Notes: a model not told the origin generated them from the letters alone. A stretch of DNA of 64,000 nucleotides from Parasponia andersonii (GCA_002914805.1 JXTB01000020.1:428573-492572), one strand, 5' to 3'. Positions 1 to 12,830 are shown, counted from the stretch's first letter. Numbers and translations: made by a program.

Positions 1-552
1 GGCCATGCAGGCGAGCTGCATGCACCGCAGCAAGTGTCGCGCGCTGGCGCAGCAGGTGCAGTCGGTACTGCACACTGGGTGTGGATGGTGCACGGGCCGC
101 ATGCGGGCACCGCACGAGCCGCGCATGCAAGCCATGCACGCAGGCCGCACAAGGCAGCTCACGCATAGGCCGCGCTAGCGCCTAGCACCCGTGCAGGTGA
201 GCTGCGCACGGGGCTAGGGCTGTCCATTTTTTTTTTAATTTAAATGCTGAAAAAATTTAAAACAAAATCAAAATTTCTAGAAAAATTTAGATTTTCAAAC
301 TATTTGAAATATGTTCATGAATCTATCAAACATAAAGTTCAAGAATAACCAAACCTAATTTTGTTAGAATCACAATCCACAATTTTTCTCACTATGCAAA
401 AATTAATAGTATATGTAATTAAATATCATTCATCACTATGAATTATTTAACTATTATAAATAAAAATTGCTCAAACTCAATCACATAACCTAGATATTCA
501 ATTCTAGATCAATATTATGCATACATATGAACCTAAGCTCTCTGATACCAAT
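1..552 (-). mobile_element. Internal region of a minus-strand Ty1/copia-type LTR element (partial)
   Basis: This lies inside the LTR at 553-1358, on the far side of its primer-binding site, so it is the 5' internal region of an element read on the minus strand and continuing off the left edge. No gag or pol domain is recognisable. The first 220 bases are strikingly GC-rich and built of short shuffled GCATGC/GCGC/GCAG words. The remainder is AT-rich. The element appears non-coding in this stretch. The copia assignment rests on the LTR style alone. Confidence 0.5.
536..550 (-). promoter_or_regulatory. Primer-binding site (initiator tRNA-Met type)
   Basis: Read on the minus strand this is TGGTATCAGAGAGCT, matching the TGGTATCAGAG start complementary to the 3' end of plant initiator tRNA-Met. 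It lies two bases from the LTR end, as expected for an LTR retrotransposon on the minus strand. Confidence 0.75.
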
Positions 553-1358
553 TGTTGGTAAATTGACCTAACACTTAGAAAAATCATGCATGTATGCAGA
601 TATGGAAAAACAAATGATCATATCATGAACGCAACGGAAAAATTAGCGGATTTAGGATTTAAAATTTTTACATGAAAACAGTTTTCATAACCATATAATA
701 CACATGCATCATATACAGGATCATGTACAACATAAATCAAATCTAGATACCAAACTTTAGAGATGAGATTAGGGTTTACCTCTTGTAGCGTGTTCATCCT
801 TGATCTCCTTGTTAATGGTGATCAAACCTCCAACCCTAGATCTTCTTGTCTATGCTCTTGCTCTTGGTTGACGAAGCAAGTGGGCACCAAGTCGAAACCT
901 TCGTTGTAGAAGGATCAAGAACGCCTTCTTGATCCTATAGAACACCGGGATGTGAGAGTAGATTATAAGATTGTGGAAAACCTTTTTCACTCTCACTTAG
1001 CCTAGGTTGGCTGAATTTTCTCTGCCTCTCCCTGTGCCTTATGCGTGTGACTCTATATGAGTTACTGTGTAGTTTTTCCTCTCATATATCTTATATATAT
1101 GGGACCAAAAACTGCTAACCCTAGTCTAATTAGGATTGGGCTTGTTCTCCAATTTGAGCTTTGGGTGTATTTTTATAAATATGTCCAACTCATGAAACTT
1201 ATTTATAAAAATACCAACTTCTGTGTAGAATCATTATTTTACACAGTTTCATNGACAAGGGACCTAATGGATCCAAATAATCTAAGCTCCAATAATATGA
1301 TAAATACATAATAACTCTTATTATGGTATATATATAAATATTATTAGTAAAGGGGACA
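553..1358 (-). mobile_element. 5' LTR of a minus-strand Ty1/copia-type element
   Basis: On the minus strand the block starts TGTCCCCTTTACT and ends ACCAACA directly before the primer-binding site, giving TG...CA ends and a length of about 806 bp. Its text (the block ending TTGGTAAATTGACC on the plus strand, then a leader-like stretch with GGGTTTACCTC) resembles common plant copia LTRs. One ambiguous base (N) is at 1252. The outer boundary at 1358 is a judgement. The partner LTR lies outside the window, so no age can be given. Confidence 0.55.
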
Positions 1359-3159
1359 CTCCACTAAAGGCTATTATATTATTATTTTGGATAGCATAGC
1401 ATACATAAGTTCATCATCATCCACGTCAAAAATCAAACACCAGAATAACATACATAAGTTCACAGACAAAGATAGAATGTAGTAATCTTAGTTCAATGCT
1501 AAGCAAAGCCCAAACAATCTAAACACCATGACATCACACTCTAAGCATTACCAAGATAATGAACTATAATAAAGTTGACCTCTTACTCCTCTTGATCTCC
1601 TAAGTCGCACTGGACACCACCTGAGGATGAAGGTAAGGGGGGGGGGGGTGAGCATAAATTGCTTAGTAGGAAAAACAATTACCTCGGTCGAAAATATTTC
1701 AGTGATGGAGAATTCCTGCATGGTTAGTTTAGTCCAAAACATACATATATATATATATATAATCCAAACTGAAAAAACTTAAAATCCATATATATATAAA
1801 GCAATGTAATCAAAACCATTCAATTTATATGCACATGATACAAATCAACCCATACCTATGAGCTCTCGTCCTCTCATATATGGAAACCTAGGATGATAAC
1901 ACTAAGTATGCCTAACAGCCTGCCTGACACCTAAGCCCATACCCAGAGGGGACACCTGTGTGTCACCTACCAAACCTGGAGGGGCAAATGAATCGCCTAC
2001 GCCTGCCAAATGAGGAGGTAATCAGAAGTAACAAAACCCGTGTGGGTTTACGGACTCTACACAGATGGTGGGGGCATGCCACACTGTAAACCCGCGATGT
2101 TAACACGGTGCTCATATATGATCCTATGACACGTGCAATACAGTATTGAAGTGTGAAAATAATCATGCTCGAGTTTTTCAATAAAATCAGCATAATAGGT
2201 TTTATAGGAAAACGAGCAGCATAACGACCCTATTTTTTAATATACCCAAAATAAGTTGCACTCAGAAAATTTTCAGAGCAATACAATATGTATACATCAT
2301 ACAATCAATTCCCATCCCATATGTTCAAGAAAATCAAAAATCATATTTGTTCTCATATGTTGCAGAAAATAAGTTTTAATCAAAAACGATAAAAAATAGA
2401 GATAATTGAGTCTCTACTTCACTCGAATAATGATACCATACTCTTAAATCCTCAAGGTGTCGTTGACAATCATCCGGAGGGTCGGGAACCAATTCCAAGC
2501 CCTCGATCATCTTCTTGCAAAAAACCAACTTCTCAACAGAGCTTCAATTCCATAAACAGACATCTACACTGAATTCCTAGCACCCAAAATAGTTAGGTTC
2601 GACATATAACTTGTCCAATTCGGGTCTGGGCCCACACCGGACCGGTGGCACGCAAAATGAAAAAAATCTCGACCGTCTGATTTTGATTTTCGTGCTGGTC
2701 ACCAAACATAGGCAATATATATATATATATCAAACTTCCCTATTTACCGAGTACAATCCAAATATGACAACAAAAATACAATCTAACAACCGGATCAAAA
2801 AGTCAAACTTAAACTCAAAATATCCAAAAATGGCAACTTTTGATTCAGGCATTATGGTGTTAAGATATATATACCTTGAGCTTGCTCTCGATGAGACGAA
2901 TCCAACGAGTTAGGTTAGAGGATTCAAATGGTGGCCGGAATCGTCGCCAGTGACGAAAAATCCTTTACAGCCACTTTCTCTTCTCCGGCTCCAGTGGGCT
3001 TCTCCGACGGTTTTTGGTGGTCGGCGATGAGCTCGCGGTGGCCTGGGGAAGACTCACTGGCACTCTGCTTAGCTTGACGATGGCAAGAGGTAGGGCGGCG
3101 ACTTCCTCGGTGGTGCGCGATCGAGAGACAGAGAGAGACGAGGAAGAGAGGGCATCGGA

Positions 3160-3237
<78 letters not shown>

Positions 3238-3419
3238 TGGCACGTGGCTCTATTTTATGGGGCAGTGTAATTTTTCAAAAATTGCACATAAGTCCCTAAA
3301 ATTCCAAATCTCTTTCAAATTAGTCCCCCCAAAATTCCTTCTGCACAAAATTTTTGCAAATTAATCCAGAAAATTGGTAAAATTTCCAAATTACCCTCCG
3401 AAAAAACTGGATTTTCACA
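1359..3419 (-). mobile_element. Truncated Tekay-type LTR, close relative of the LTR at 45056-47252
   Basis: The stretch aligns by eye along its length with the LTR of element D: the TTCATCATCATCCAC region, the block ATGGTTAGTTTAGTCC, the GCCTGCC/AGGGGACACC block, and the landmark GAGGGTCGGGAACC followed by CCCTCGATC near 2478-2509. About the first 200 bases of the LTR are missing, where the copia LTR abuts, which suggests that the copia element inserted here. The other end is near 3419 (TTTTCACA). No internal domain follows, so this is a solo or broken LTR. Short ORFs here, including the one across the GA repeat, are not genes. Confidence 0.65.
3164..3233. repeat. (GA)n microsatellite, about 70 bp
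   Basis: This is an uninterrupted AG dinucleotide run within the leader-like, purine-rich part of the LTR at 1359-3419. Equivalent but shorter GA-rich stretches occur at the same place in the related LTRs near 22780, 28745, 32810 and 47010, so the run is an expansion of an LTR-internal seed. Confidence 0.95.
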
Positions 3420-3481
3420 ATCCTTGTTTCAATCTCCTCTTTCACGTGGTATAATTTTCTTGGACCAAATAATAATATCAT

Positions 3482-4819
3482 AAAAATAGGGGAGGTGCTA
3501 TCCAAATATTTTTAAATTGAGATGGCACCATTTAGGAGCAAATGGACTAGCTTTCACACAATTATGTGCTATTTTGGACCATTTTATGCTAATGAACTAC
3601 TATTCATATTTTAATACTTTTCAAAAAATTTTCAATGCTAATTATTGACTACCAAGTACCTTATGTGATTTATATACTTCCAAGTTATATTAAGATCAAG
3701 TTTTCTAATTTGGTGAAAGTTATTATTTCGGTCTTGTTCAAGTATCTTAATGTATTCTTTTTGTAAAATGTGCATCTTGAATAATAGTAATTTATGATAG
3801 GTGATTAGCACACCAATCTCTAGAAGATATTGACTCTTTTCACTATCAATTCCTATTCAGGACACGAGATAAGTAAAGACTTACAACTGTATCACAAGAA
3901 CTATTTGGAAGATGTAGTTATATGAAACTTACTTATTCCTGAAAGTTATGAAATAGCATATGCATGGCACGTCTTACATACAAATGAAAAATTTTATTAT
4001 AAGAGTATTTGAAAGTGAGTACCATTGTACCAATTTTATAAGATAAGTTTTAATGGCAATTGCTAGTCTGTCAGAGCTAGATAGATTAGTCTATTGATGT
4101 AGACTCTCCCATTGAAGTGGGATTTGCGGATCTTATGATGTGTCTCGTTGAAGTGGGACAATATTAGCGCAGTGTGGGATACCCATTTGATGAGGGAAGG
4201 AGTTTTCAAAATCCTCACACGACGGTCACACCTTATTTTTACTCTTGGCTAGAGTTTCCTCCTGGTGTTATCACGGCTTATCAACTTACGAGATAAGCAA
4301 TGTGCTAAGGGGCCCAACTAAGAATAATTTTTAAGGAAAATGCATAGACTCAAATGTTTAAGGAAGAAAAGGATATAATGGGAACTTTATGAGATTTTAA
4401 AGCTTTCATAAGTATGCTTAGTTTTTACTTATTGAGCTTTAGATCATTTTAGTCTTATGAGGCAGATGAGGAGGCACATTTTGGTATTGATTAGCTGGTT
4501 GCTTAGTTTGTCTTTTGTCGCCGTGATCATATAGATGTAGACGAGCTTGACTTATGGGCGATAATTTTATTTTAAGATATTTTGGTGTAATGTAAATACT
4601 ACTGCTAATGGTAAAATACACTGATGAAAACCTCTTTCGATTGTACATTTTGTGAACACTCTTTTAACAAGAAGTGCCATGCAGTTACTTTTGTCCAAAA
4701 GTTTTGGAAAGTTCAAATTTTGCCCATTGTTTTTTAAAACAAAAGATAACGTTTAAGAAAGAATAATACTTCATAGTTTGACTATATATGATAATATGAT
4801 TAAATTAGAGGGTGTTACA
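3482..4819 (+). repeat. 5' LTR of element A (second half only)
   Basis: This is a direct repeat of about 11104-12442, including the GGAGGTGCT...GGCACCATTTAGGAGC text at its start and a GGTGTTACA end. It carries the TACTTATTGAG landmark about 400 bases before the LTR end that the other chromovirus LTRs here share in TACTGAG form. The first about 1.65 kb of the LTR, present in the 3' copy, is absent. The break at about 3480 adjoins the unrelated LTR to the left. Confidence 0.85.
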
Positions 4820-4823
4820 TTAT

Positions 4824-4834
4824 TGGTATCAGAG
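4824..4834 (+). promoter_or_regulatory. Primer-binding site of element A
   Basis: TGGTATCAGAG, four bases after the LTR end at 4819, matches the plant initiator tRNA-Met primer-binding site. Confidence 0.9.
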
Positions 4835-5009
4835 TAGAGGTTTAATCATTTCTGAAGACTGTCTACATAGGTATGATAATGTGACAAAAAACTCAATCAG
4901 CCAATAAGTTTTAATTTCCTGTATTGGCATTAAATTTGATGCCATATGTTATGTCTTTATTATTGGATGTTATGCATGGATGTAAGTGAAATGGCAATTA
5001 TATAGGGAA

Positions 5010-6090
5010 TCATGCCAAGGGCTAAAGGTCAAACTACTGAGCGTAGAGATACTACTGAGAATGAGACATACAAGGATACTGTTATAGATCGGTTGACAGA
5101 ATTGGTTGAGACACAAGCAAGATAGTTAAAAAGGCTTATAGAAAGAGTTGAAAACTGTGGAGAACAAGTACCACCAGCTGTAGCTAGACAAGGATCCTAT
5201 AAACCAGCTTGTGAGAGGTTTAGAAAGAATAAGCCTCCAGCTTTCAAGGGAGAAATGGATCCACTACTGATAGAAGAGTGGATTCGGAGTATTGAGAGTA
5301 TCTTCGATTACATTAGAATCCCTGATGAGGAAAAATTTCATGTGCTACTTTTATGTTCCAGATGGATGCTAGACACTGGTGGGATTCTATAAAGTCCATC
5401 ACTGATACTACCTGGCATACTTGGAAGCAGTTTAAGGAAATATTCTACAGAATTATTTCAGTAATGTACATAGGATGATGAATGCTACTGAGTTTGTTAA
5501 TCTAAAACAGAGAGGTATGTCCATTAGTGACTACATAAAGAAATTTGAAGAGTTATCCCGATTTTCTCCACACATGGTGAGTTCAAATGAGCTAAAAGTA
5601 AACCAGTTCCTCCAAGGCCTCAAGGCAGAAGTTTATAGGGATATTAAAATATCTGCTTATAAAGATATGCCATATGCTAAGGTGGCAGACAAAGCTCTTG
5701 AAGCAGAAAAAGCTGAGCTAAGGGTTATAAGGGCTTAGGAAATTCGCAGGAATATAAATATGGCAAGAAGGAATACAACTTTTGGAAGAGGATTTCAACC
5801 AGGGGCTAGTGGAAATAAAAGAAAGTGGCAACAGAATCAAGGAGAAAGACAAGAGCCCCAAAAATGCCAAGTTAAGATCCAGTAGATATAATTAACTACA
5901 ACCTAGAGGACTGTTTGTCCTAAATGTTGGAAGACTCATCGTGGAGAATGTTTAATGGGTTTTGGTGATTACTTTTTGTGTGGAAAATCTGGACGCTTTG
6001 TAAAAAATTGTCCGAATGCTACAGATGAGCAGAAGAAAGTCCAAGCTCGTGTGTATACAATGAACAAAGAAGATGCAACCCTTTTGTTGT
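5010..6090 (+). mobile_element. Element A gag relic
   Basis: The region begins at a MPRAKG-type start and shows retrotransposon gag text (FKGEMDP...EEWIRSIE, then MSISDYIKKFEELSRFSP) followed by a CCHC zinc knuckle of the form CxLCGxxGRFVKNCP near 5977-6013. In the family this is the structural nucleocapsid precursor. Here it is broken and should not be annotated as a host gene. Confidence 0.8.
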
Positions 6091-7930
6091 AGCAGGTGAG
6101 ATTCTTATCTTTGGTATTCCTATTCATGCATTAATAGATTCAGGGTCTACACATTCATTTGCATCACCTACATTTGTGAGGAAATTGGGCAAAACACTAG
6201 AATACTTGAATTTCAAATATTGTGTAACCATTCCATCAGGAGAAGTTTTATGTTCTAATCAAGTTCTCAAGGCATGTCCAATCCAAATAGCTGGTAAAAA
6301 CTTGTGTGTAGATTTGATAGTATTGGATATGTAAGATTTTGAAGTTATCTTAGGTATGGATTGGTTATCAAAATACCATGCTACTATTGATTGCTATTTA
6401 AAGAGGGTAGTGTTTCAGCCACCAAGTACATAGAAGTTCACTTTTGTTGGTACTAGTGGAAACTCGATGATTCTAATAATCTCCTCAATAAAAGCAAGGA
6501 AGTTACTAGAAAAAGGATGCATGGGTTACTTGGCCAACGTAATGGATACTGGAGAAGAGTTAAAAGTGAAGCCTGAGGAAATGTCGGTAGTTAGTGAATT
6601 TCTTGATGTATATCCTGAAGATTTGTCTGGGTTACCACCTGATAGAGAGATAGAGTTTGTTATTGACTTATTGCCCGATACGGCTCCTATTTCGAAAGCA
6701 CCTATAGAATGGCTCCAGCAGAGTTAAAGGAATTGAAAGTATAGTTACAAGAGTTATTAGACAAGGGTTTTATTTGCCCAAGCTTTTCATCATGGGATGG
6801 TCCGGTTTTGTTTGTAAAGAAGAAAGATAGGACTATGAGGCTTTGCATTAGTTATAGAGAGCTGAATAAGGTCACAATCAAAAACAAGTATCTGCTTCCC
6901 AGAATTGATGATATGTTTGATCAACTACAAGGTGCATCTCTATTTTCAAAGATTCACTTAAGATCAGGATACCTTCATTTAAAAATTAAGGAGGAAGATA
7001 TTCCAAAAATAGCATTCAGAACCAGATATAAACACTATGAGTTTTTAGTAATGCCCTTTGGATTAACTAATGCCCCAACTGCTTTCATGGACATGATGAA
7101 TCGAGTGTTTAAGGATTTCCTAGATAAATTCGTTATAGTTTTCATCGATGATATTTTGATTTACTCACGCTCAAGAAACAAGCATATGGAACATTTGAGG
7201 ACCGTGTTGAGAATTCTTAGGAAAAAGTAGTTATATGCTAAGTTTAAGAAGTGCGAATTTTGGTTAGAGAAAGTTATCTTCCTTGGTCATGTGGTTTCTG
7301 AAAATGGTATTTTTGTGGATCTAACGAAAGAAAAAACTGTGAGTAATTGGCCAAGACTAACAAATATTTCTGAGATTCATAGCTTCTTAGGGTTAGTGGG
7401 TTATTATAGACATTTTGTTGAAGGCTTCTTGAAACTAGCTTCTCCATTGACTCATTTAACAAGGAAGAATATGAAGTTTCACTGGAACGAAAATTGTGAA
7501 AGGAGTTTTGAGGAATAGAAGCATCATTTGATAACAACTCCTATACTTTCAATACCATCCAGATCAAGAGAATTTGTTATTTACAGTTATGCCTCAAAGA
7601 ATGGTCTAGGATGTGTTCTAATACAAAATGGCAAAGTCATTGCTTATGCCTCTAGGCAATTGAAGGAATATGAAAAGAAGTATCCTACTTATGATTTAGC
7701 ATTAGCAGCAGTTGTCTTTGCACTGAAAATTTGGAGACACTATCTCTATGGGGAGAAGTATGAAATCTACATAGATCACAAGAGTCTAAAGTACTTCTTT
7801 ACCCAAAAAGAAATGAATATGAGACAAAAAAGATGGCTTGAACTGGTGAAAGATTATAACTGTGAGATTAACTATCATTCAGGAAAAGCCAATGTGGTTG
7901 CTGATGCTCTTACTATGACTATTAAGCATA
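6090..7930 (+). mobile_element. Element A protease, reverse transcriptase and RNase H relic
   Basis: The retropepsin active-site region (ALIDSGSTHSF) lies near 6130-6160. Reverse transcriptase spans about 6600-7330, with [23 protein letters not shown] and the catalytic FIDDIL box near 7140-7160. RNase H lies at about 7520-7930, with the IDHKSL and KANVVADAL text. The order PR-RT-RH before integrase is the Ty3/gypsy arrangement. The region is broken at several places. Confidence 0.9.
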
Positions 7931-8079
7931 TTGATATGAAATATCTCTTAATGGATTTACATAAGTTAGAGTTAGAGATTGTGCCTACAAGTTTGACAGA
8001 AAGATTGGCAGCTCTTACTCTTGAACCAACAATTTTAGAGAAAATCAAACAAGGCCAGAATACGAATCCTATATGATGA

Positions 8080-9415
8080 ATTTAAGAGTAAGATAGAATT
8101 CAGAAAAGAGATGGCCTTCCAAATTTCTGGTGATGGTGTAATCAGATATGGAAATAGATTGTGTGTGCCTGGTGGAATTGTTATAAATGAGATATTGACG
8201 GAAGCTCATACCACTCCCTATTCTGTGCATCCTGGTACTACAAAGATGTATAGAGACTTAAAGATGTATTACTGGTGGTTTGTATGAAAATAGATGTGGT
8301 TGAGTTTGTAGAGCAGTATCTCACGTGCCAATAAGTCAAAGCTGAACATTAAAGACCTGCTGGGAAATTAAAGCCTTTGAACATACCCCAATGGAAATGG
8401 GAAGAGATTGTTATGGATCTTGTTGTTGGACTTCCTAAGACAACCAAGGGACATGATGCTATTTGGATGATTGTGGATAGATATACCAAATCAGCTCATT
8501 TCCTTCCTATTAGAAAAACTTATAACTTAGACCAATTTACTCAGTTATATATTTAGGAGATTGTGAGACTACATGGTGTTCCGAAAGTTATCATTTCTGA
8601 CTGAGATTCTAGATTTAATTCAAAATTTTGGAGGAGTGTTCAAGAGGCAATGGGTACAAAATTGGCATTTAGTATAGCTTTTCATCCTCAAACTGATGGG
8701 CAATAAGAGAGAACCATACAGACCCTTGAAGACATGCTCAGAGCCTGTGTGTTAGATTTCTATGGATCTTGGAGTAAATACTTGCCACATATAGAATTTG
8801 CTTACAATAACAGTTACCAAGCTTCCATTGAAATGCCTCCATACGAAGCATTGTATGGAAGAAGGTGCAAATCTCCTATTTATTGGGATGAGATAGGGGA
8901 GAGAAAATTTCTTGGTCCAGAACTGATAAGAAAGACAAATGAGGCAGCAAAAAAGATTCGAAAAGGGATACTAGCTGCTCAAAGTAGACAGAAACATTAT
9001 TCAGATCCTCAAAGAAGAAAACTAGAATTTAACGTTGGGAGGTTGCCCTCATAAAAGGAATAATGAGATTTAGGATATGTAGGTCCTTTTGAAATACTCG
9101 ACAAAGTTAGAGATGTTACCTATAGACTCGCTTTGCTGCCATCATTATCAAATGTACACAATATATTTCATGTCTCTATGTTAAGAAGGTACATTTTAAA
9201 TCCTTCACATGTTCTGAATTATGAGCAATTGGAGCTAAGTCAGGACATGAGTTACAAGGAATATCCAGTGAACATTTTGGATACAAAAAAAAGGAAACTT
9301 AGAAACAAAAAAATCTTTTTGGTCAAAGTACTATGAAAGAACCATGAAGTGGAAGAGGCCACATGGGAAAAAGAAGAAGAGATGAAAATTAAGTATCCAC
9401 ACTTATTTGGGTAAG
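8080..9415 (+). mobile_element. Element A integrase and chromodomain relic
   Basis: The integrase core is visible from about 8380 to 8720 (WKWEEIVMDL, DRYTKSAHFLP, HPQTDGQ), followed by its C-terminal part (SYQASIEMPPYEALYGRRC) to about 9050. A chromodomain follows at about 9250-9410 (the VEEATWEKEEEM text). In chromoviruses this domain directs integration to marked chromatin, and its presence places the element in the Tekay/Del group. The region is broken. Confidence 0.88.
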
Positions 9416-9440
9416 CAAATTTCGAGGAAGAAATTTTATA

Positions 9441-9453
9441 AGCAGGGGAGAAA
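9441..9453 (+). promoter_or_regulatory. Polypurine tract of element A
   Basis: The purine run AGCAGGGGAGAAA directly precedes the TGTGGTGTCC start of the 3' LTR and follows the TTTCGAGGAAGAAATTTT text typical of Ty3/gypsy 3' ends. Confidence 0.85.
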
Positions 9454-12442
9454 TGTGGTGTCCAAGATTCTCATATGCATATTAAGCCAATAAAAAATAT
9501 GTTCTAATTGCATATTAGTCATCTAGAAGTCATTAATACTAGTTTCATGGTAACATACTCATTCATCATGTTATGTGCATTTACATACATATTTTTACAC
9601 TATTGATTGTCGAAGTGTCCCAATATAGTATAAAGGTTTAATACCCTCAAAGAGAGAGCTCGGTGTGCTAAAAGAATAAAGAATATAACTATGAAAGCAA
9701 TACTATATGCATATGCATTAAGATCGTAATTGTTAATAATTTGGTCAAATAGTAGTTTTTCGGTAAAATATAATTTTTACGTATTTCGGAGCCGAATTTA
9801 CTGTATATTTAACACGTCAAATAGGCTTGATTCAATGTCTAGGACTCATTTATAGCCTTTTATTTGTCGGCTCCAGCTAAGCACGAGGTGGCATTCAAGA
9901 CACTAATTCATATTTAGTTGCACTAAGTTAGTTTAGATTAGGCTTAATCACGTAATGTCGTTTTTGTGCATTCTAATAATTGAGTGCTGATATTATGTTT
10001 GCATTATTAATTGGAGTCTAATTGGCTTTCTTTTTATGTTTAATGATTGGTTAAGGGGCTAAGTTCCACCAAATTACAATAAGATTGGCCATATAGGATC
10101 ATAAGTCAAAGTATGACTAGTTTTTACATTCTAAGGTAGGATTCACCAAATTTGGCTACACTTGGGTGTATAAGAGTGACCAGTAATGTGGTGACTATGC
10201 TAAGGATATTTTAGAGCTAGACAAATGGAAACTAATGTGTAAAATACTGAAAATTTCCCTTAGAATTTAAGTTATATATTTTCTTAACCATTAAGTGTTG
10301 ATTTTGGGTCAAATATGGTCATTTGCTTTCCCTTTCTCTCCAACCATAACCTAAAACTCTTCAATACTTTTTTTGACTTCTCTCAACTTCCCTTAAATAT
10401 TTCTAAGAGTTTCTAAGTAGTAGAACTCAAATTGGAGCCCCAAGATAGACCAAAACTAGTCAAGGTAATTCTACTAAGTTCTTCTTTCCAGGTCTTGTCC
10501 TTTAATCAATTCTCTACTTGCTTCCACTTAAATAATGGTTTCTTTAAGTCTTCTTATGTCCAAAAATCTATTTCTAAATTTTGGGAATCAGTTTGGTGGA
10601 GATAGAAGGCAAGAAGTCTAGCAAAGACTCAAACTAGTCAAGGTGAGGTTTATGTAGGATTTTGAATTTGTAATTAATTTCTTTGTTTTAGCACTTAAAC
10701 CAAAGCTATTATTTGATGAATAATGGTCCTTGGAACCCTTATATATTGCTGAAAATATAAACTTTAGGTGGAGGATTAAAGTTAAATCTAAGGCCTCAAA
10801 GATTGCTATTTATGGATTTAAGTGTTTTCATGTGTGGTAGACTAAGTTTTCCATATTTGTAATCTGATTTCTTAAACTCATAGTATATATTTTATTGATT
10901 CTATTATTTATTACACTTATTTGATGGCTGGTTGTGATGGCACACAAGTGTTAAAGTCATTTAAATTTTGTGAAAATTGAAAGGAATACAAGTGCACTAA
11001 GGTTGTACCAAATGATCCTCTTTGATGTCTATATGTGGGAATTGGATTGTTAATTATTATTGTAGGTTTAAAACCATGATTTTAATCATGTAGGAATGTC
11101 CTAAAAATAGAGGAGGTGCTGTCCAAATATTTTTAAAATGAAATGGCACCATTTAGGAGCAAATAGACTAGTTTTTACAAAATTATGTGCCATTTTGGAC
11201 CATTTTGTGCTAATGAACTAGCACTCATATTTTAATACTTTTGAACAGTTTTTCAATGCTAGTTATTGACTACCAAGTACCTTATGTGATTTATATGCTT
11301 CCAAGTTATTTTAAGATCAAGTTTCCTAATTTGGTGAAAGTTATTATTTTGGGCTTGTTCAAGTATCTAAATGCATTCTTTTTTGTAAAATGTGCATCTT
11401 GAATAATAGTAATTTATGATAGGTGATTAGCATACCAAGCTCTAGAAGATATTGACTCTTTCCACTATCAATTCCTATTCAAAACACAAGGTAAGTAAAG
11501 ACTTACAACTGTATCACAAGAACTATTTGGAAGATGTAATTATGTGAAACTTACTTATTCCTGAAAGTTATGAAATAGCATGTATATGGCACGTCTTGCA
11601 TGCAAATGAAGAACTTTATTATAAGAGTATTTGAAAGTGAATATCATTATACCGATTTTATAAGATAAGTTTTAATGGCAATTGCTAGTCTGTCGGAGCT
11701 AGATAAGTAAGTCTATTGATGTAGACTCTCCCGTTGAAGTGGGATTTATGGATCTTATGACGTGTCTCGTTGAAGCGCGACAATATTAGCGCAGTGTGGG
11801 ATGCTCCTTTGATGAGAGAAGGAGTTTTCAAAAACATCACACGACAGTCGCACCTTATTTTTACTCTTGGCCAGAGTTTTTGCCCAATGTTATCACGACC
11901 TATCGACTTACGGGACAAGCAATGTGCTAAGGGGCCCAACTAAGAATAATTTTTAAGGAAAATGCATGGACTCAAATGTTTAAGGAAGAAAAGGGTATAC
12001 TGGGAATTTTATGAGATTTTAAAGCATTCATAAGTATGCATAGTTTTTACTTATTGAGTTTTAGCTTATTTTAGTCTTATGATGTAGATGAGGATACACA
12101 TTTTGGTATTGACTAGCTGGATGCTTGGTTTATCTTTTGTCTCCATGATCATACAAATGTAGACGAGTTTGACATGTGGGCGACAATTTTGTTTTGAGAT
12201 ATTTAGATGTAATGTAAATACTACTACTGATAGCAAAATAGATTGATAAAAATCTCTTTTGATTGTACATTTTGTGAAGACTCTTTTAACAAGAAGTGCC
12301 ATGTAGTTGCTTTTGTCCAAAAGTTTTTGAAAGTTCAAATTTTGTCCCTTTTTTTTTAAAAACAAAAGATAATGTTTAAGAAAGAATAATACTTTATAAT
12401 TTGACTGTATATGATAATATAGTTAAACTATGAGGTGTTATA
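9454..12442 (+). repeat. 3' LTR of element A, about 2.99 kb
   Basis: The LTR starts TGTGGTGTCC after the polypurine tract and ends GGTGTTATA, equivalent to GGTGTTACA in the 5' copy. The second half (about 11104-12442) repeats 3482-4819. Within the first half, two similar leader-like segments recur (ACTAGTCAAGGTAATT near 10455 and ACTAGTCAAGGTGAGG near 10634), each resembling a splice donor context. No host gene is seen. Confidence 0.8.
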
Positions 12443-12830
12443 ATTTGACCTCCAAATATGTGTAATGACGAGCACTTAGTTTCATGCTAATATGTCTAAT
12501 GGATAGGATTATAACTTCAGGGATGTTTGGAAATCATGTAGCAATTTCATGGCCATACTTCAGTTTGCAATATAATTATATACGGTACATATATGACTCA
12601 AGTGGGAGATTATTAAGAAATTATTTTTCCTATATTAAGCTATATGTACAAAATCATTATATTGAGCAATATTATTTCATAAGGACCTAATAAGTGATTT
12701 AATAAAAATAAATCAGAATATCTAACTAGATATAGATACCAATTTAGATACCTTATTAGTCACCAAATTAGATTTAATGGATACAGAACTATTTAAACAA
12801 CTTAATATGATATTATAACACTAATTATTC
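12443..12830 (+). mobile_element. Copia 3'-end remnant with polypurine tract
   Basis: CAAGTGGGAGATTATTAAG at about 12599-12617 matches the plant copia polypurine tract (AAGTGGGAGATT) followed by an LTR start. Downstream AT-rich text (AAGGACCTAATAAG, CACCAAATTAGATTTAATGG) has the look of a decayed copia LTR. No coding domain is recognisable upstream of it. The right boundary is not defined. Confidence 0.45.

Larger units (their letters stand above)
3482..12442 (+). mobile_element. Element A: decayed Ty3/gypsy chromovirus, Tekay/Del clade
   Basis: The element runs in the order partial 5' LTR (3482-4819), primer-binding site (4824-4834), gag, protease, reverse transcriptase, RNase H, integrase with chromodomain, polypurine tract (9441-9453) and 3' LTR (9454-12442). 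The clade call rests on the C-terminal chromodomain, its VKVL...VEEATWE text and the very long LTR. It is a fossil: the coding region is interrupted many times (roughly ten or more breaks). The 5' LTR lacks its first half. The shared LTR halves differ at about 7 percent of positions in a hand-compared 390-base stretch. At a commonly used plant rate of 1.3e-8 per site per year this would be a few million years. Confidence 0.9.

Noticed and set aside
2924-3364. Overlapping frames of about 92-116 codons on both strands
   Set aside because: They are driven by the (GA)n repeat (Leu-Ser or Arg-Glu runs) inside an LTR remnant.
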